From the NCBI GenBank assembly GCA_963691655.1, contig OY829327.1:52278079-52342078 (forward strand): 64,000 bases of DNA, written 5' to 3'. Under the pieces are notes generated by a model. It did not search any database, was not told the DNA's origin, and worked only from the letters and a program-made list of their open reading frames with translations. The translations under genes and the position numbers were made by a program. This document shows positions 13,029 through 25,042 of this stretch, one piece after another. The stretch is from Toxonevra muliebris (lineage: Eukaryota; Arthropoda; Insecta; Diptera; Pallopteridae). Within the stretch, counting starts at the first letter, position 1, and the number at the start of each line of letters is the position of its first letter.

Positions 13029-13031
13029 TTA

Positions 13032-14388
13032 CATGAACAAGAAGTGAGTGATAAATTAAAGGGGAGGGCCACAGTGATGGATCAAAAATTTTTTTTATCT
13101 TATTGTGCACTTGTTTATACTTATATTCAAAAAATGTGTACAAGATGTCAAGTCAAAATTCCCAAAAATTGCTTGAGTTACAGCCATTTTAGTAATAGTA
13201 GGTAGACTGAAAACTTAATGGACTGAAAACTTTAAACGCGTTTTTCTCGAAACGACTTTTTTCGAACTGATCGCGTCGATAACTCGATCAAATATTTTCG
13301 ATTTCAGTTGAATATACTTCAAAATTAATTAACTTCACTTGCTTCATACCTTGATATACTTACCGAAAAAAAAATAACCAAAAAGCAACACAATAATCGA
13401 AAATTGAATCGAAAAAGAAAAAATTTTGCAGCAATTTGCAACAAAGAGTGAACAGTTTTCCACACAAAAAATTGAAATTTTACACGAGTATTTTTTACCT
13501 AAGTCGCTTCATTTCCCTTCCTTTTGTTTTGTTACATAAGTTGCAACAACAACAACAGCACCGAGAAATGGGAATTTTGAAATTTAAAAATGCTGATACA
13601 GCAACAGCAAAAGAATTTCAATTCAAGTGATTGTGTATGTATGTATGTGTATGTATGAGTAAAAGGATCTATAGAGTAGCAGCGCTTGCTTTCTCTCTCT
13701 CTCTCTCTTTCTTTTGAACTCCATGTTTATGCGTGCGTGTATGTGCATTTCAACCATGTGTGTGTATAAAAGTGCACGTTTAAATGTTTTTTTGTTCTCT
13801 TTGTGCAAAAATGAAACGAAAACAAAATAAAGTAAAGAAATAGTAGGTACCGAATAGTAGTAAAGTAAAGAAGAAAAAGAATAATGCCAAAGTTGCTTTA
13901 TTACAAAATAGCAATAACAGTATACGAAAAGTAGTGAAAATTTTTCACAAGTGCACGTGTTGAAACACCGAGTGCTTACTCGAGCACAAAAAAAACAAAA
14001 AACAAAAGGAAAAATAAACAGAACTTTGCGCGATTTTTCTATTCAAATCTCATAGATAAAAGCAAAGGAAAGTGTTAAAAAATGCAATGAACTTAATTTT
14101 GGATATGTGTGGGTAAATATTTCTCGATTGAAATCATGGAGAATAAAGTAATATTTCACACACACTTCCAGACTCATATGCAATTGCGGTGGTGGTGTGT
14201 GTGTGAGCGTGTCTGTTGCCTGCCAACCACGAATGAACATACCATTTTTTTATTTTCTTTTGTTGTTGTTGTTTTTGTTGGCAATACACCGGTGAATTGC
14301 TGCAATTACGTTAAAAGCAATTTGAAAATTTATTCTGAAACCAAAACTTCTACGCCAAAGTCGCGCGCGTTTACATGTACACGGTGTA

Positions 14389-14423
<35 letters not shown>

Positions 14424-15310
14424 ACACGTTTAAGTGTATATATGTGTGAGTGATAGAACAAGGCAAAGCAAAAAAGCGCAACTTAACAGTTTTAGAAAAT
14501 AATGTGAACAAATTCTTAAGTTTATTTTCTATTTTATCCTTTTTACCATATAAAAAAATGTAGAGACAAGTTTGTTGAACTGTGCTTGATTTTGAAGCTA
14601 GAGAAAACTTTGTCGTACATTTATCTCTTTCACATATACACACACACACAGACATGTAGCTTTACCTGCTTTCCTGGCTGAACTGTCAACCTGTCTGTCA
14701 GTTGGAATTTAGGCACGGATTTACTTGGGATTTTGTCACTTCTTTAACGCATTTAATTTGATTTAATGTGCGACTTTGTGTGAGTATGTTTGTGCCTTTG
14801 TGTATGTGTGACATGTATAGAATGATTGTGTGGTGCACTCCTTCCTCTAAATGTGAATTTTTCAGTTAAATATAAAGCATTTTAGCTAAATTGATGTAAT
14901 GAAAAACGCAACATTTGGTTTGATTTAATTTTTTTTTTTAATTTTTTTGTATGCACGCTCGCTCTACTTTTATTTGTTTAAAAATTCATCACCTCACAAC
15001 TCATTGAAATACCATACAGCTACAATTGAGCAGATGAGAAGTTGAGGGCAGTTTAATTTACAAATGCAAAAACTTTTATTTTATCCTCTGCGTATATTTT
15101 ATTCGGTTTTAAATAATTGAGTCACATTTAACCTAACCTGAGTGATGCATAGATGTGTGTCTGTAGTTGCGCATTCTAATTTTTGTAGCACACTTTAATT
15201 TGTTTTAAGTTTTGATTTGTTAATTATACTTATCCTCATTTATATAAATTTACACCGTGTAACAAAAAGAAAAAGAGAAACAAACAAACGAAAATGAATT
15301 ATACTTTATA
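13032..15310. other. Host-like non-coding DNA with microsatellites
   Basis: No gene recognised. The stretch contains a CT run at about 13691-13708, a TA-rich microsatellite at about 14389-14426, CAACAACAACAG at about 13542-13560 and several TGTG-rich stretches. All open frames cross these repeats or are short. Confidence 0.6.
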
Positions 15311-15881
15311 CCCACTGAGCAGATATTGCGTAATTTCGGCAAAATTTGTTCGAACGAAACTGCAATCGTTCACACTGTGAAGTTGGTTTCGATTATGGAT
15401 CCGTTCGACAGTTCATTGTTTAATTCTTGTTGTAAAACGTTGGCGGCTAATACAATTATTGCTAAATATTTCCGTCTTATCCATTTCAATACGAAGAGAA
15501 TCAAAATGATAAAAGAATAGTCAACAGTTATGTATTGTATCTTGTTTTACTTCAACCGCAGCCACTATGCAGCTCTTCTTTTTGCCCTACGCAGCTCTTC
15601 CACCTTTTCCGCCCATTCCTCGGATATAAGCTTCCCTCGCACTCCACAAAATTTCTTTTTTTATATTTTCGTTTCTCCATACTAATCTAGTTGTAAGCAA
15701 AGCAAAATATAAATGTCAGAGAAAATTCAATGCATTCGATTTTTTTGCTCGGTTTCATTAAAACCATCTCATTTCCGTGGTTTCATTTGACATATTTGTA
15801 TATGCTGAAATTGAGCAATGCAAGGCAGTTTAAGACGAAATCATGGAAATTATCGAAACTAAGCAATTTCGGCTCAGTGGG
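15311..15881. mobile_element. Candidate MITE with ~35-bp imperfect TIRs
   Basis: The left end CCCACTGAGC (15311-15320), followed by ATTGCGTAATTTCGG, is matched in inverted orientation by 15847-15881, whose complement reads CCCACTGAGC and then GAAATTGCTTAGTTTCG. The arms agree over about 35 bp with scattered differences. The interior is AT-rich, and its only open frame (15326-15520) overlaps the left arm and has no recognised domain. No clear target duplication is seen, so the superfamily is open. Confidence 0.6.
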
Positions 15882-16302
15882 AACATACTATTAGGCAAGG
15901 TAACACTTCTCAATTTGTCGAAACAAATAAATTTCCATATTGTCGTACTTTAGACGCTTTATTGAAATTAATTGTTGACTCGCATGCTGAATAACAAAGT
16001 CATGTGTATGCTATTTTCGATCATTACCGAATATGAGATGATCTTGCTTTGTAAAAGTAACGACTTAAAGGCACGAATTGAAATTTATGAAATATATATT
16101 TTCGGTGAATTTGTTTTTTATTTGAATGAAGAAGAATGAATTTCTTGATGTTTAAAATTGAGAATTGTTAATGACAATTCAAGTTTAAAGTCCGTGCATT
16201 GAATTTAGAAAAAAAAATCCTGGATTTAAAAATGAGGCATGAAATTTGACATTTTTAAAAGAATTTAACTTGCAGGACTCTGGATTGAAAACAGAGAATC
16301 AT
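15882..16302. other. Non-coding DNA, no feature recognised
   Basis: AT-rich sequence between the MITE candidate and the Helitron fragment. I see no coding potential and no clear repeat. Confidence 0.5.
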
Positions 16303-16560
16303 TATAAATGAAAAAGATGTGGAGAAGGACTAAGTGCCGCATCAGCCAATGTTGTATCCAAATGGTTGTCATCTTCAAGCAATTGCAGTTCTCGGCAAGC
16401 GTCTTGATTTGTGGTGCATAATTGAGCATTAACTGTTCTTAAATATTCATATGACGTCGGTCCACGTACATTTATTAATAGCAATCGTAAATAAAAGCAC
16501 TCACGTTGTTTTGGATGAACAGTGTATAATCGACCTAATGAATTTACTGCAAATATTCCA
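16303..16560 (-). pseudogene. Helitron Rep/helicase protein fragment
   Basis: Minus-strand translation upstream of and including the open frame 16302-16484 reads RLYTVHPKQRECFYLRLLL, then INVRGPTSYEYLRTVNAQLC, then ACRELQLLEDDNHLDTTLAD. This succession (YTVHPxxxECFYLRLLLxNVRGPTS, then LRTVN, then LLEDDxxWDTTLADA) is the conserved stretch just before or at the start of the PIF1-type helicase domain of animal Helitron proteins. In intact Helitrons this protein drives rolling-circle transposition. Only about 85 residues remain. No Rep HUH motif and no Helitron 5' TC or 3' CTRR end with hairpin was identified nearby, so this is an isolated scrap. Confidence 0.75.
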
Positions 16561-16904
16561 TATTCAAAGCATAAACATAAGCTAGCATAAACTGACTATT
16601 AGCTCAGTTGATGCTAACGGAGTCATCAGTTCAACAGTTAGATAGAAATTACAGAATTTTTTAGTAAAAAGGAATAAGTTTTAAGTTTTAAGTTACAATT
16701 TTATTATGATTCAGTTGAATTATAGAAACAATATTTCAGGAGGCTCTATATTCATATCAAAGACCATTCTTGAAATTATATCTAACCCAAAAATTATTTA
16801 AAATTTGAACCAATTTGATATTTATTATAAATATAGCATCTTTAACAGCGCCATCTAACGGATTTTAAGATAGCGAAGCAGGTTCTTAAGATATTTCATA
16901 AAGA
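16561..16904. other. Non-coding DNA, no feature recognised
   Basis: AT-rich sequence without recognised genes or strong repeats. It could include further decayed Helitron DNA, but I cannot show it. Confidence 0.4.
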
Positions 16905-17510
16905 AGAGGAAATAATAGTAGAAAAAGGAATGGAAAAAGTAGTAGAAAATAGCAGTGAAAAAGTAGAAGAAAATAGTAGTAGAAAAGATAGCAAGAAAAA
17001 GAGTAGAAAATAATATTAAAAATTGTTGTAAAAAAGTAATAAAAATGTAGCAGAAAAAGGAGTAAAAAATAGTTAAACGTAGTAGTACAAAAATAGTAAA
17101 AATGGAGTAAAAAGAGTGGTAGAAATAATAATAAAAAATAGTAGTAGAAAAAATTTTAAAAAAGTAGTAGAAAATAGTAGTACAAAAATAGTAGAATGTA
17201 ATGGTACAAAATAAAAAAAAAAATCTGTAGAAAAAATGTATTAAAAAAGTAGTAAAATATTAGTAGATAATATTGGTTGAAAAAGTAGTGGAGAATAATA
17301 AAAAATTGTAGAAAAAAAGAAGGCTAAAACTAATAGGAAATAGTAGTAGAAATAGTAGAAAGTAGCGGTACAAAATAAAAAAAAAAATTGTAGAAAAAAT
17401 GTATCTAAAAAATTAGTAGAAAAAAAGTAGTAAAATAGTAGTAGAAAATATTGGTTGAAAAAGTAGTAGGAAATAAAAAAAATTGTCAAAAAAAATAAGT
17501 AGTAAAAAAT
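16905..17510. repeat. A-rich degenerate AGT/AGAAAA array
   Basis: About 600 bp made almost wholly of irregular GTAGTAGAAAAA-like and AATAGTAG-like words. Two longer internal segments are nearly repeated: the ATTGGTTGAAAAAGTAGT part at about 17271 and again at about 17450. The 137-residue minus-strand open frame at 17241-17654 is a Phe/Tyr/Leu-rich translation of this array and is not a gene. Confidence 0.75.
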
Positions 17511-18086
17511 GAAAAAGGAGCACGGTCCCACTAATTCAACAAACTGAAAGAATCTAAACTTTAGTACCGTACCATAAATGGCTCCTATGATATGTATCTT
17601 ATAATATAAATTCAGGATATAAGGAAGGTGCCACACCCCTTTTGTCAATCCCACCTATATTTTTGTTGTAGCATGGTATTGTCAATTCTCGTTATTATAC
17701 CAAATTTCTGTACTGTAAATGGTTCTTGAGATATACCCAAAAAACTATTAGTATTGTATGGGAGGTGCCACGCCAAATTTACTAAAAGCCATTATGAATA
17801 GCTATGATCCATCCTCCAACAGAACAACAGAACTCTCTCTTTTGGCATATACATACAACAGTGTATAATAGCTATAATAAATAGTGAAAGGAAAATAATA
17901 AGTAAGCCACTTCGGTGACTTAGTGAAACAGTGAAACTAATGAATTCAATAGGAAAATTTATAGTTAATAATTTAGAAACTGTTCATAAAAAACTGGATC
18001 GAAATGCAGAGATCTTTTGTAGAACTCATCATGACAGAGCTTTTTGAGAAGAAGGGGTTATTATAAAATTGAAAAGGCTTTCATAC
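17511..18086. other. Non-coding DNA with a short diverged direct repeat
   Basis: Similar segments, each with an A-T-rich GTACYRTAAATGG-like core followed later by GGAGGTGCCAC or GAAGGTGCCAC, occur near 17568-17635 and 17712-17775. They suggest an old tandem or dispersed repeat. No gene seen. Confidence 0.4.
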
Positions 18087-18717
18087 AATTTTTACTAACT
18101 TTTGTTTCTGAGCCAAAAATGAGTTTCCTGGTCTAAAAAACCGCGATGTTCTAATTTCAATGCAATTGTTCGGTCAATAGCTGGCGCTCCAGTAGGGGAA
18201 AGGCATGCAGGTTGAGACAGTCCAAAATTTTGGTTTTTTTTCTACTAACGGTACAAATGTTTCTGCTGTCACGATGATATAACATCATTACAAAGAGACC
18301 TACTTGTTTCCATTCCTTATGTTTCAAACAGAATATTCAAACAATTTTTGTGAATAAAGTAAAAATGATTTTCTTAGGGCAGAAAATCCTTGTATACAAA
18401 ATTTCAATAAAATCGGTGAGTTTAAAGATGGCGTTACAATACAAGGATAAATTCAAAATTTCCCTGATTTTGCAAAGTTCTACAACAGTGACATACATAG
18501 AGCATTATTATTACCACCTGATTTTGTTGAAATTTTGTGAGCTAAGGTTTTTTTTGGCCGAGGAACTTTACAAAATGGAGAAAAATTTGATTTTTTTTCT
18601 CGAACTGGAGCGCCATTGATGGGCAAGCTGATTTTGTTTAAATTTTATGCGCCAGAGTATTTTTCACTAAGGAACCTAGTATGATAAATGTTTCTGGAGA
18701 AAAAGTTAGTAAAAATT
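18087..18717. repeat. Foldback-like repeat with imperfect inverted arms
   Basis: AATTTTTACTAACTTTTG at 18087-18104 is matched in inverse by 18694-18717. Further in, TGGCGCTCCAGT (18182-18193) is matched by ACTGGAGCGCCA (18604-18615). The two pairs are concentric, so the arms span about 110-130 bp with indels and enclose about 400 bp. The enclosed frame (18350-18619) has no recognised domain. A MITE or foldback element is likely; the family is unknown. Confidence 0.55.
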
Positions 18718-19433
18718 TTACAAAAGTAAAAATGTAGAGGGAGAAATGCGTTAATTAAAAAAAAAAAAAAAATGATGTTAAACATCAAGCCTCTTCTCAA
18801 AAAACATTATCATAAAGGGGGTTACAAAGTCGGTTCACTCTAATGCATAACCCCAAATCATACCTGGATTCAATACTTTCTCAAAGATGCCAACAAATTA
18901 ATTAATAAACACGGCATAATGAAGATAATGTTGATAATAGCATTCAGCCACACCTTCTTTTGAATTATTACCAGAATCTAACTCTCTACCTTTCAAATGT
19001 AGTGTACAGAAAGTAAGTCAATCTAATTTACACGTCCAAAGTAACTTATGAAACTTAACGTTCCTTTCACATGATATTGCTTTCAATGTTGCTGCTGCTG
19101 CTGTTGTTGTTGCTTTGCTTTGCTCTCTTTTTTGTTATTTGTGTATTACACTACATTGATATTAATTTAAGTGTAGTCAGTCGCCTATACGAGAACAAAC
19201 TCAAGCAGGCAGTAGTCATCCGTAGCCTGTAGTCATCTGGTAGGCTGATAGATAAAAATGCCAACATTAATAAATTCCAAGCAAATACTTTAAGTCACAC
19301 GCAAAATACCTGAGAGAAACGAAGAAACGGAGAGATGAGGAAAAGGCCAAACAACATTTACCCTCCATTAGTAGCGCAAATGACACCAGTTACACAATAA
19401 ATACAAAAACACATATACATACACACGGAGGCA

Positions 19434-19464
<31 letters not shown>

Positions 19465-22400
19465 GTACAAGAAGGTATATCGAAAATGGCTGCATGCATT
19501 GGAAGTTTGTGCAAAATTCACACAATCACGCACACACGCGCGCATACATCAAACGAACTAGCAAACGAACGAGAAGAAAACACGATAAATACTAAGGCAA
19601 TTCTTCTTCTTCGATGATGGCAAAAAGAGCAAGCAGCAGCAGCAACAGTAGCAGCCGCAGCAGAAGCAGCAAATGAAGTTCGATTCAGCTTGAGTTAAAA
19701 TAAATTACATGGTATTAAGTTAAATTGGAAAAGCAACGCGAATGATTTCAGTAGGTAGTAAAGCAGAAAAAGCGGCAAGCGGATATAGAACAAGATGAGC
19801 AACAGCAATAGCAGAAAAAACAACAACAACGGCAACAACTATAGAAATAAGAACAAAAATAAATCGTACGAGACCAGCCAGCAACAGACCAGAAGTATTC
19901 CAACAGCAAGTACAACAGCAACAAACGATAATATCCTTCGTAAGTTTACGCTTGGGAATTTCATACACAATCAACAGCCAGCAACACACTGATTCAAAGG
20001 CAATCACAATTACACAAACATACATCTATACACCCACACACCTACATGTACACATTGACTTTGGAATTGCAGAGAAAATGTTAAGCAATGAATTTTACGC
20101 TGCTCCCTGGTGCATGTATATGTGTGTGTGTGTATAGTGAAGACTTCTATGCCTTCAAGTCCTTTTGCCTGCTTATACATTACTTTTTCTTCTTTTTTCT
20201 GATCGAGCGGTAATCAATCATCAATTACCGTTAAATCCATCAGGAATTATGCGTTAAATTGATTGAAAGCCTCTGCTTGAGCCTCCAAGAAGAAATGTGT
20301 GTTATTGCTGCTAACGTTCACTTTACGAAACGTTTTTAACACGCGCTACGGCGGCTGCCGCTACTGCAGTTTGCTCGTCAAAATCTTTTTGAGTTGCTTA
20401 CTTTTATTTTTATTTATTTATACATTTGTTTATTGGTAGCTGATGCCTAGCGAAGGAGCAGGAAATCGTTTTTATATTGCTTGTAATTGTATGAGATTAT
20501 GTGAAGAAAACTCTCTCTAATTGAATGAGTTATAGGCGGCGGTCATGTCAACGCATAATTTTAATTCAAAAGCTTCACATGTACTTAGATGTGGACATTC
20601 ATTACGCTCTTACGAAAAGTTTGTATTCTTCATGATTGAAATCGATTCGATGTACTTAACATACATTTTCAACCCAGAATAGAACCAGCTCATTTTAAAA
20701 CATATCTTAAAATAATGTGCTAGGAATTGGTTTGTACCTTATCATTTTTACTTCCCGAACTAGTAAGTATTTCAAACTCTATATTCACTTCATTTTTGTA
20801 GCTTGTTGGAACAACTAGTTCTTAAACCCAAACCAAATAAACTTTCTTCCACCAAGAGTGCCAAATTATTATACGATTACATAGTGCAACAATAAATTTC
20901 GAATAGCGGTTATAGGATCGGAATCAGCGACCTCAAGTTGCCTTAGAATGTTACTGGTTTACCATTTGAAATTATATTTCTAGCCCCTGAATTGTCCCAC
21001 TCAATTTGCCAATTTAAAAAGTTAACTGACATTAATTGATTGATTTCATATATACCAATCTTTTGAAAAGCTAATGCATAGCTAAATTGAAAAGTATCAA
21101 ATACTTCAATCTCCTCCAAATCTTCGCTTTTACTTTTTCAATACTGTCACTTCATTGATTTACTCATCACTCAGCATTCAACATTCAAGTATGGTACACA
21201 TGTGTTTTTAATCCAGAAACTTCACGTGTGCCAAACAAAACAACAACAACGGCAACAATATGACAAAGACATGCGATGCTTACTCCTAGAAGTATGCAGC
21301 ATGTTTTTACTACACTACTACATACGATATAACTTCCTCTATTTATTTTTCCAGTGGTGTCAATAGTGAAGAAATGTGATTGTTTGCAATGAAAGAGTAA
21401 AGAATTGCTATAGCAATTCTGTATGTATTGCAATTGCAATACCATCAATTTTTTATTCACACATAATCGTGACGACGACGAAGACAAAAATCGAAAGTGA
21501 AATAAACGAGTAAGATTTATATGCTTTCGAAAGGTGACGAAGAAGCGGGGCGATGTGCATTTGGCATGTTTAATGTTGCATGCAGCACGGGTGCATATGT
21601 TGTTGGTTGCTGCAATATTTCATTGCTTTCTAGCCTCTCTGTGTTTAGATTTCTTTGATATTTTTACACTCTAAATTAAAATTTTTTTTTTCTTTTCAAC
21701 AAAGTGAAACAAAACAGTAAAAAGTAAAAAGAAAGAGCAAAAAATATTTATATTTTTGTGCACAAGTTTTTGAGCATTCGAGCGAAAGAGGCTAATCGAA
21801 AGTGTATACATTTGTACACACCCGGGCACATGTAACTACGACTGAATGTAAATACTTGAAACACGTATGCATGCAGTGGTGCCTCACTCAGTATCGTTTT
21901 TCTGTTTGCCTTTCGATAATGTTAAGTTTTTTTTACATACATACATATACGCAACCTTGACTTATTGTTAGGAATACTTTTACCCCAGCAAATATCCTTG
22001 CCGCTGCAGCACAATCTTTTTTAAGCTATTTTTTTTTTTTTTGTTTCTGGCTAGAAGCAAGAAATACCATTACAATTTGCTTTTTTTAAGCAATTTATTG
22101 TGCTCCACAAAGCAGCAGCTGTAGCAGTAACAGCAGGAAGCCCAAGCAAACTCAGGGTTGCAATAAAATGCACTTTTACTTTGTGTTCCAAACAAACGAG
22201 GAACAAAATATAACTACGTATGTGTGTTTGTTTGTTTGTTGTGGTTATATGTGAAAATGAAATGTGTCAAGTGGGTCAATTAAAATTTTACATGTGAGCG
22301 CTTGCTCACATTTTTTCTTCTTTTCTCCTTTTTGTTTTTTTGTTTTTTTTTTTTTTTTTGAAGTAGTTTTCCCCGCACTTTTATTTGTGGTTAGGCTTTA

Positions 22401-22734
22401 GTATATATTTGAAAGTGTAGCAGGAACTCCTCATTGTTTTTATCCTTCAACTCTTAATTAGCTTTTCGAAATTAAGTTGTAATCTTATGTGGGTAACCCG
22501 TGAGACCTTCAGACTCTCTTATTGTAATGATATTAATTGTAATAAATAAATTATGATTATTGTTTTTAATTGTGTAATAAAAATTCATTTAGCTAAAATT
22601 TGTTAATTAAATACTCATTATTCTTACACTGTTTCATTTCATTACTGTTTCTGCTACGCTTTATCGAATAAACACAACCAAAATAGCCGACCTCAACTTA
22701 TGAACTTGGATGGAAAAAAATTTCTGAGATTGGA
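18718..22734. other. Host-like non-coding DNA with microsatellites
   Basis: No gene recognised. The stretch contains GCTGCTGCTGTTGTTG near 19091-19110, a CATA tetranucleotide run at about 19432-19464, CAG clusters at 19634-19672, CAA/CAG runs at 19798-19925 and poly-T tracts near 22029-22041 and 22336-22359. At 20208-20231 CGGTAAT and ATTACCG flank ATCAATCATCA as a short inverted repeat. The cysteine- or asparagine-rich frames at 19720-20025 and 19795-19992 are translations of the CAG/CAA repeats. Confidence 0.6.
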
Positions 22735-23640
22735 CATTATTCATACTCCAGACATCACTGCAAAGATAATGCTCCGTAGTGTCGTCGTCAACTAGACACG
22801 ATTGTCAGATTGGATCGGTGTTGATGCCCATGTTGGTCATATGCTGACCACATGTGTTGTGCCCAGTGATGACACCCACCAGTAATCTCAGGTTCTTTCT
22901 TCTCAGTTTCAGAAGAAATTCCGCTGATTTCTAATTAGGTTGTCTCACGAAATCGTTAATCCAACGTATGATCTCCCCAGAACTTACGCCAAGAAAAGAT
23001 TCCAGACCCCATGGTATAATTTTAGAACTCAGCTAGTTCATTCCCTGCAATACCACAGTGTCCTGGAACCCACATAAGGCATAACTTGTTATGTTTTGCG
23101 TTACACTCGCTGATCAATTTTGAGCAGCTGACAGGGTTAGCAAGGGTCTTCAGTGCAGCTTGGCTATCACTGCACATACCTATGTACTTCACACGCCATC
23201 TTCTCTCAATTCCCCAGCCCGCCACGTCCAGAATAGCGAAAACCTCCGTTAAGACCATCGCCATCTGTCCAGTGAAAAAGGAGTACTTGGTTTCATCGTC
23301 CAAGCACCAATGAAATCCGGTACACGTTTGAGGTTTTTGATCCGTCGGTATAGAAGACATGGCGTAGATCCCAGAGTACGGCCTCTGGACTTGACTATTA
23401 ATCACCTTCCGGGAACCTGGCATCATATCTTCTTCCGAAGTGGATACAAGACACATAATTGTCCACGGGAATCAAAAACAGTGGGCACTGTACTGACAAC
23501 TAATGGTATATCTGACTGTACCCTATATCCGCCTCGACATGCCAGACTCCATTTAACCGGAGTCTTTAGACCCCTCTCATCGCTTCTTTACGGATTTGAA
23601 GATCCAGAGAAAGCAAGTCAAGCAAGGCATTGAGGGCATC
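22735..23640 (-). pseudogene. LINE RNase H domain and 3' tail relic
   Basis: C-terminal part of a minus-strand non-LTR retrotransposon. The open frame 23456-23022 contains the LTEVFAILDVAGWGIERRW helix, then CSDSQAALKTLANP, then KLCLMWVPGHCGIAGNELAE. These are the ribonuclease H signatures of I/LOA/R1-type LINEs (an acidic residue in the TE-VFAI helix, SDSQAAL, and VPGHxGIxGNExAD). Downstream, to about 22735, the sequence encodes LRRKNLRLLVGVITGHNTC and GQHMTNMG, then a C-x2-C-like tail that is shared with the plus-strand scrap at 26533-26941. Similarity to that copy stops near 22740-22755, so the 3' end is cut or badly diverged. Upstream, 23640-23900 reads as diverged sequence linking to the RT part. 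Confidence 0.8.
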
Positions 23641-23899
23641 ACCAGATGTTGTACACATTGCGCCAGTGATACCCAGGCACAACCTTCTCTGAAGCCTGTT
23701 CAGAGAGTATACTGTGGACTTAACCAAAGTTCGTCTTCACCATACTCACGAGGCATACGACAATAGGTCTCACAAGTCCCAAAGTCTTGCCGAAAGCTCG
23801 CCTGCACTCTCAGAAAACCTTTAGTGAACGCGAGACCTTCAACTCGACGTGCGTGTTCCATAACAGTTTGCAATCTAAGGTTACCCCTAAATATTTAAC

Positions 23900-24650
23900 T
23901 TCAGAAGACAACTGAAGTGTTACGACCATCCTTCTTGCGTTTCCTGGTGAAGAGCACAAAAAGGCTTTTACCGGGATTCAACTGACAACTATCCCGAGAT
24001 TAGTGCGCACACATCATCAGCATGTGCTTGGATGTGAACTCCAAAATTCTGCAAATCATTAAGAAGGGAATCCACCACGAACCCCCATAGAATAAGAAAG
24101 AGTGCACCCCCCTTGGGGGCATCTTTTCTCAACCTCGACCGTGACACTGTCTTTATTTTCCCTGCATAAAGCCCTTGTTCAACTGTACTATCACAGTCGT
24201 GAAGAGCTGTTTCACTAGATTTTCCACTGTGATAAACATGTCATAGAGAATTGACAGATTTTTCACTCAGAACCGAACATGCGTTCCCGACTTTTAAGCA
24301 AAAACGATATCAAGCTTATCGATCGGAAACTTTTCGGCAGAGCGTAGCTATCCCTTCCCGGTATAGGAATAAATACAACTTTAATCGAGCGCCAAAGACT
24401 TGGAATATATCCGTGAGCCAGACAAGTCTTGAAACTTTCCAGAACCTTCATAAAATTTTTTTCTCTCCGCTTTAGCATAATTTAAAATGCCGTCGGGTCC
24501 AGGAGTCTTAAAGTCATCGAATAACGAAAAGGAAAACCTTAATATCTCTTTGGTGACTATCCAAGAGGCTACAAACCAATCGAACCTCCTGGTACTAGAG
24601 CCAACGCAGTATTGACAACGCTCTGAGGAGCAGCTACCTTGCAACCCGGG
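23900..24650 (-). pseudogene. LINE reverse transcriptase relic (I/LOA-like)
   Basis: Minus-strand RT domain of the same LINE, in several frames. In protein order it shows FKTPGPDGI near 24510-24480, HGYIPSLWRSIKVVFIPIPG at about 24415-24355, SFRSISLISFLLKSRERM near 24325-24270, PQGG near 24120-24108, SFVVDSLLNDL near 24090-24055, and AHADDV near 24025-24005, where the usual Tyr of YADD is replaced by His. It is broken by frame changes, and both main open frames (24644-24381 and 24478-24263) are short. The layout with a following RNase H domain fits I/LOA/R1-type elements. No apurinic endonuclease domain is visible between this and the ORF1-like part at 25043-25760. Confidence 0.75.
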
Positions 24651-25042
24651 AAGTGCGTTGTAAGGAGTACGTCATTAACTTCTGACCTGGAGTTAGTGTA
24701 GAAGCCATTAGACTTTATAAGTGAGTTTAGTTTGCAATCCGGTTTCTTTGAAGAACTTTACATAGGCTCGCCGAACCCTTCTGATCTACTATTTCACTAT
24801 TTCAAAAAATTTCTATAAGAGTACAGTTTTAAATATTTTACCTTCTTCTTATAGTCTTTGTGCATCCGACGGTAGGCAGTCCAGTCTAGTGATTTAGTTA
24901 GCCACTGTACTGTTTGATAGTATCAGATCAATCACCTCCAGCCTGCTCCAATATTTTGAATTACCAGTCGAGATAACAGAATGAAATCCGACAGCTATAG
25001 TTACACTTGGTGCTCCCCCAGATAGTGTTCTGAGCATTGGCG

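Noticed and set aside
17241..17654. 137-residue minus-strand open frame rich in Phe and Tyr
   Set aside because: It is a translation of the A-rich AGT/AGA array; no domain or start context supports a gene.
19720..20025. 101-residue minus-strand frame with Cys/Val runs that looks membrane-like
   Set aside because: It comes from CAG/CAA repeats; the opposite strand gives an Asn-rich frame from the same bases.
23310..23633. 107-residue plus-strand frame
   Set aside because: It is antisense to the LINE RNase H frame, which has clear family motifs; this is a shadow.
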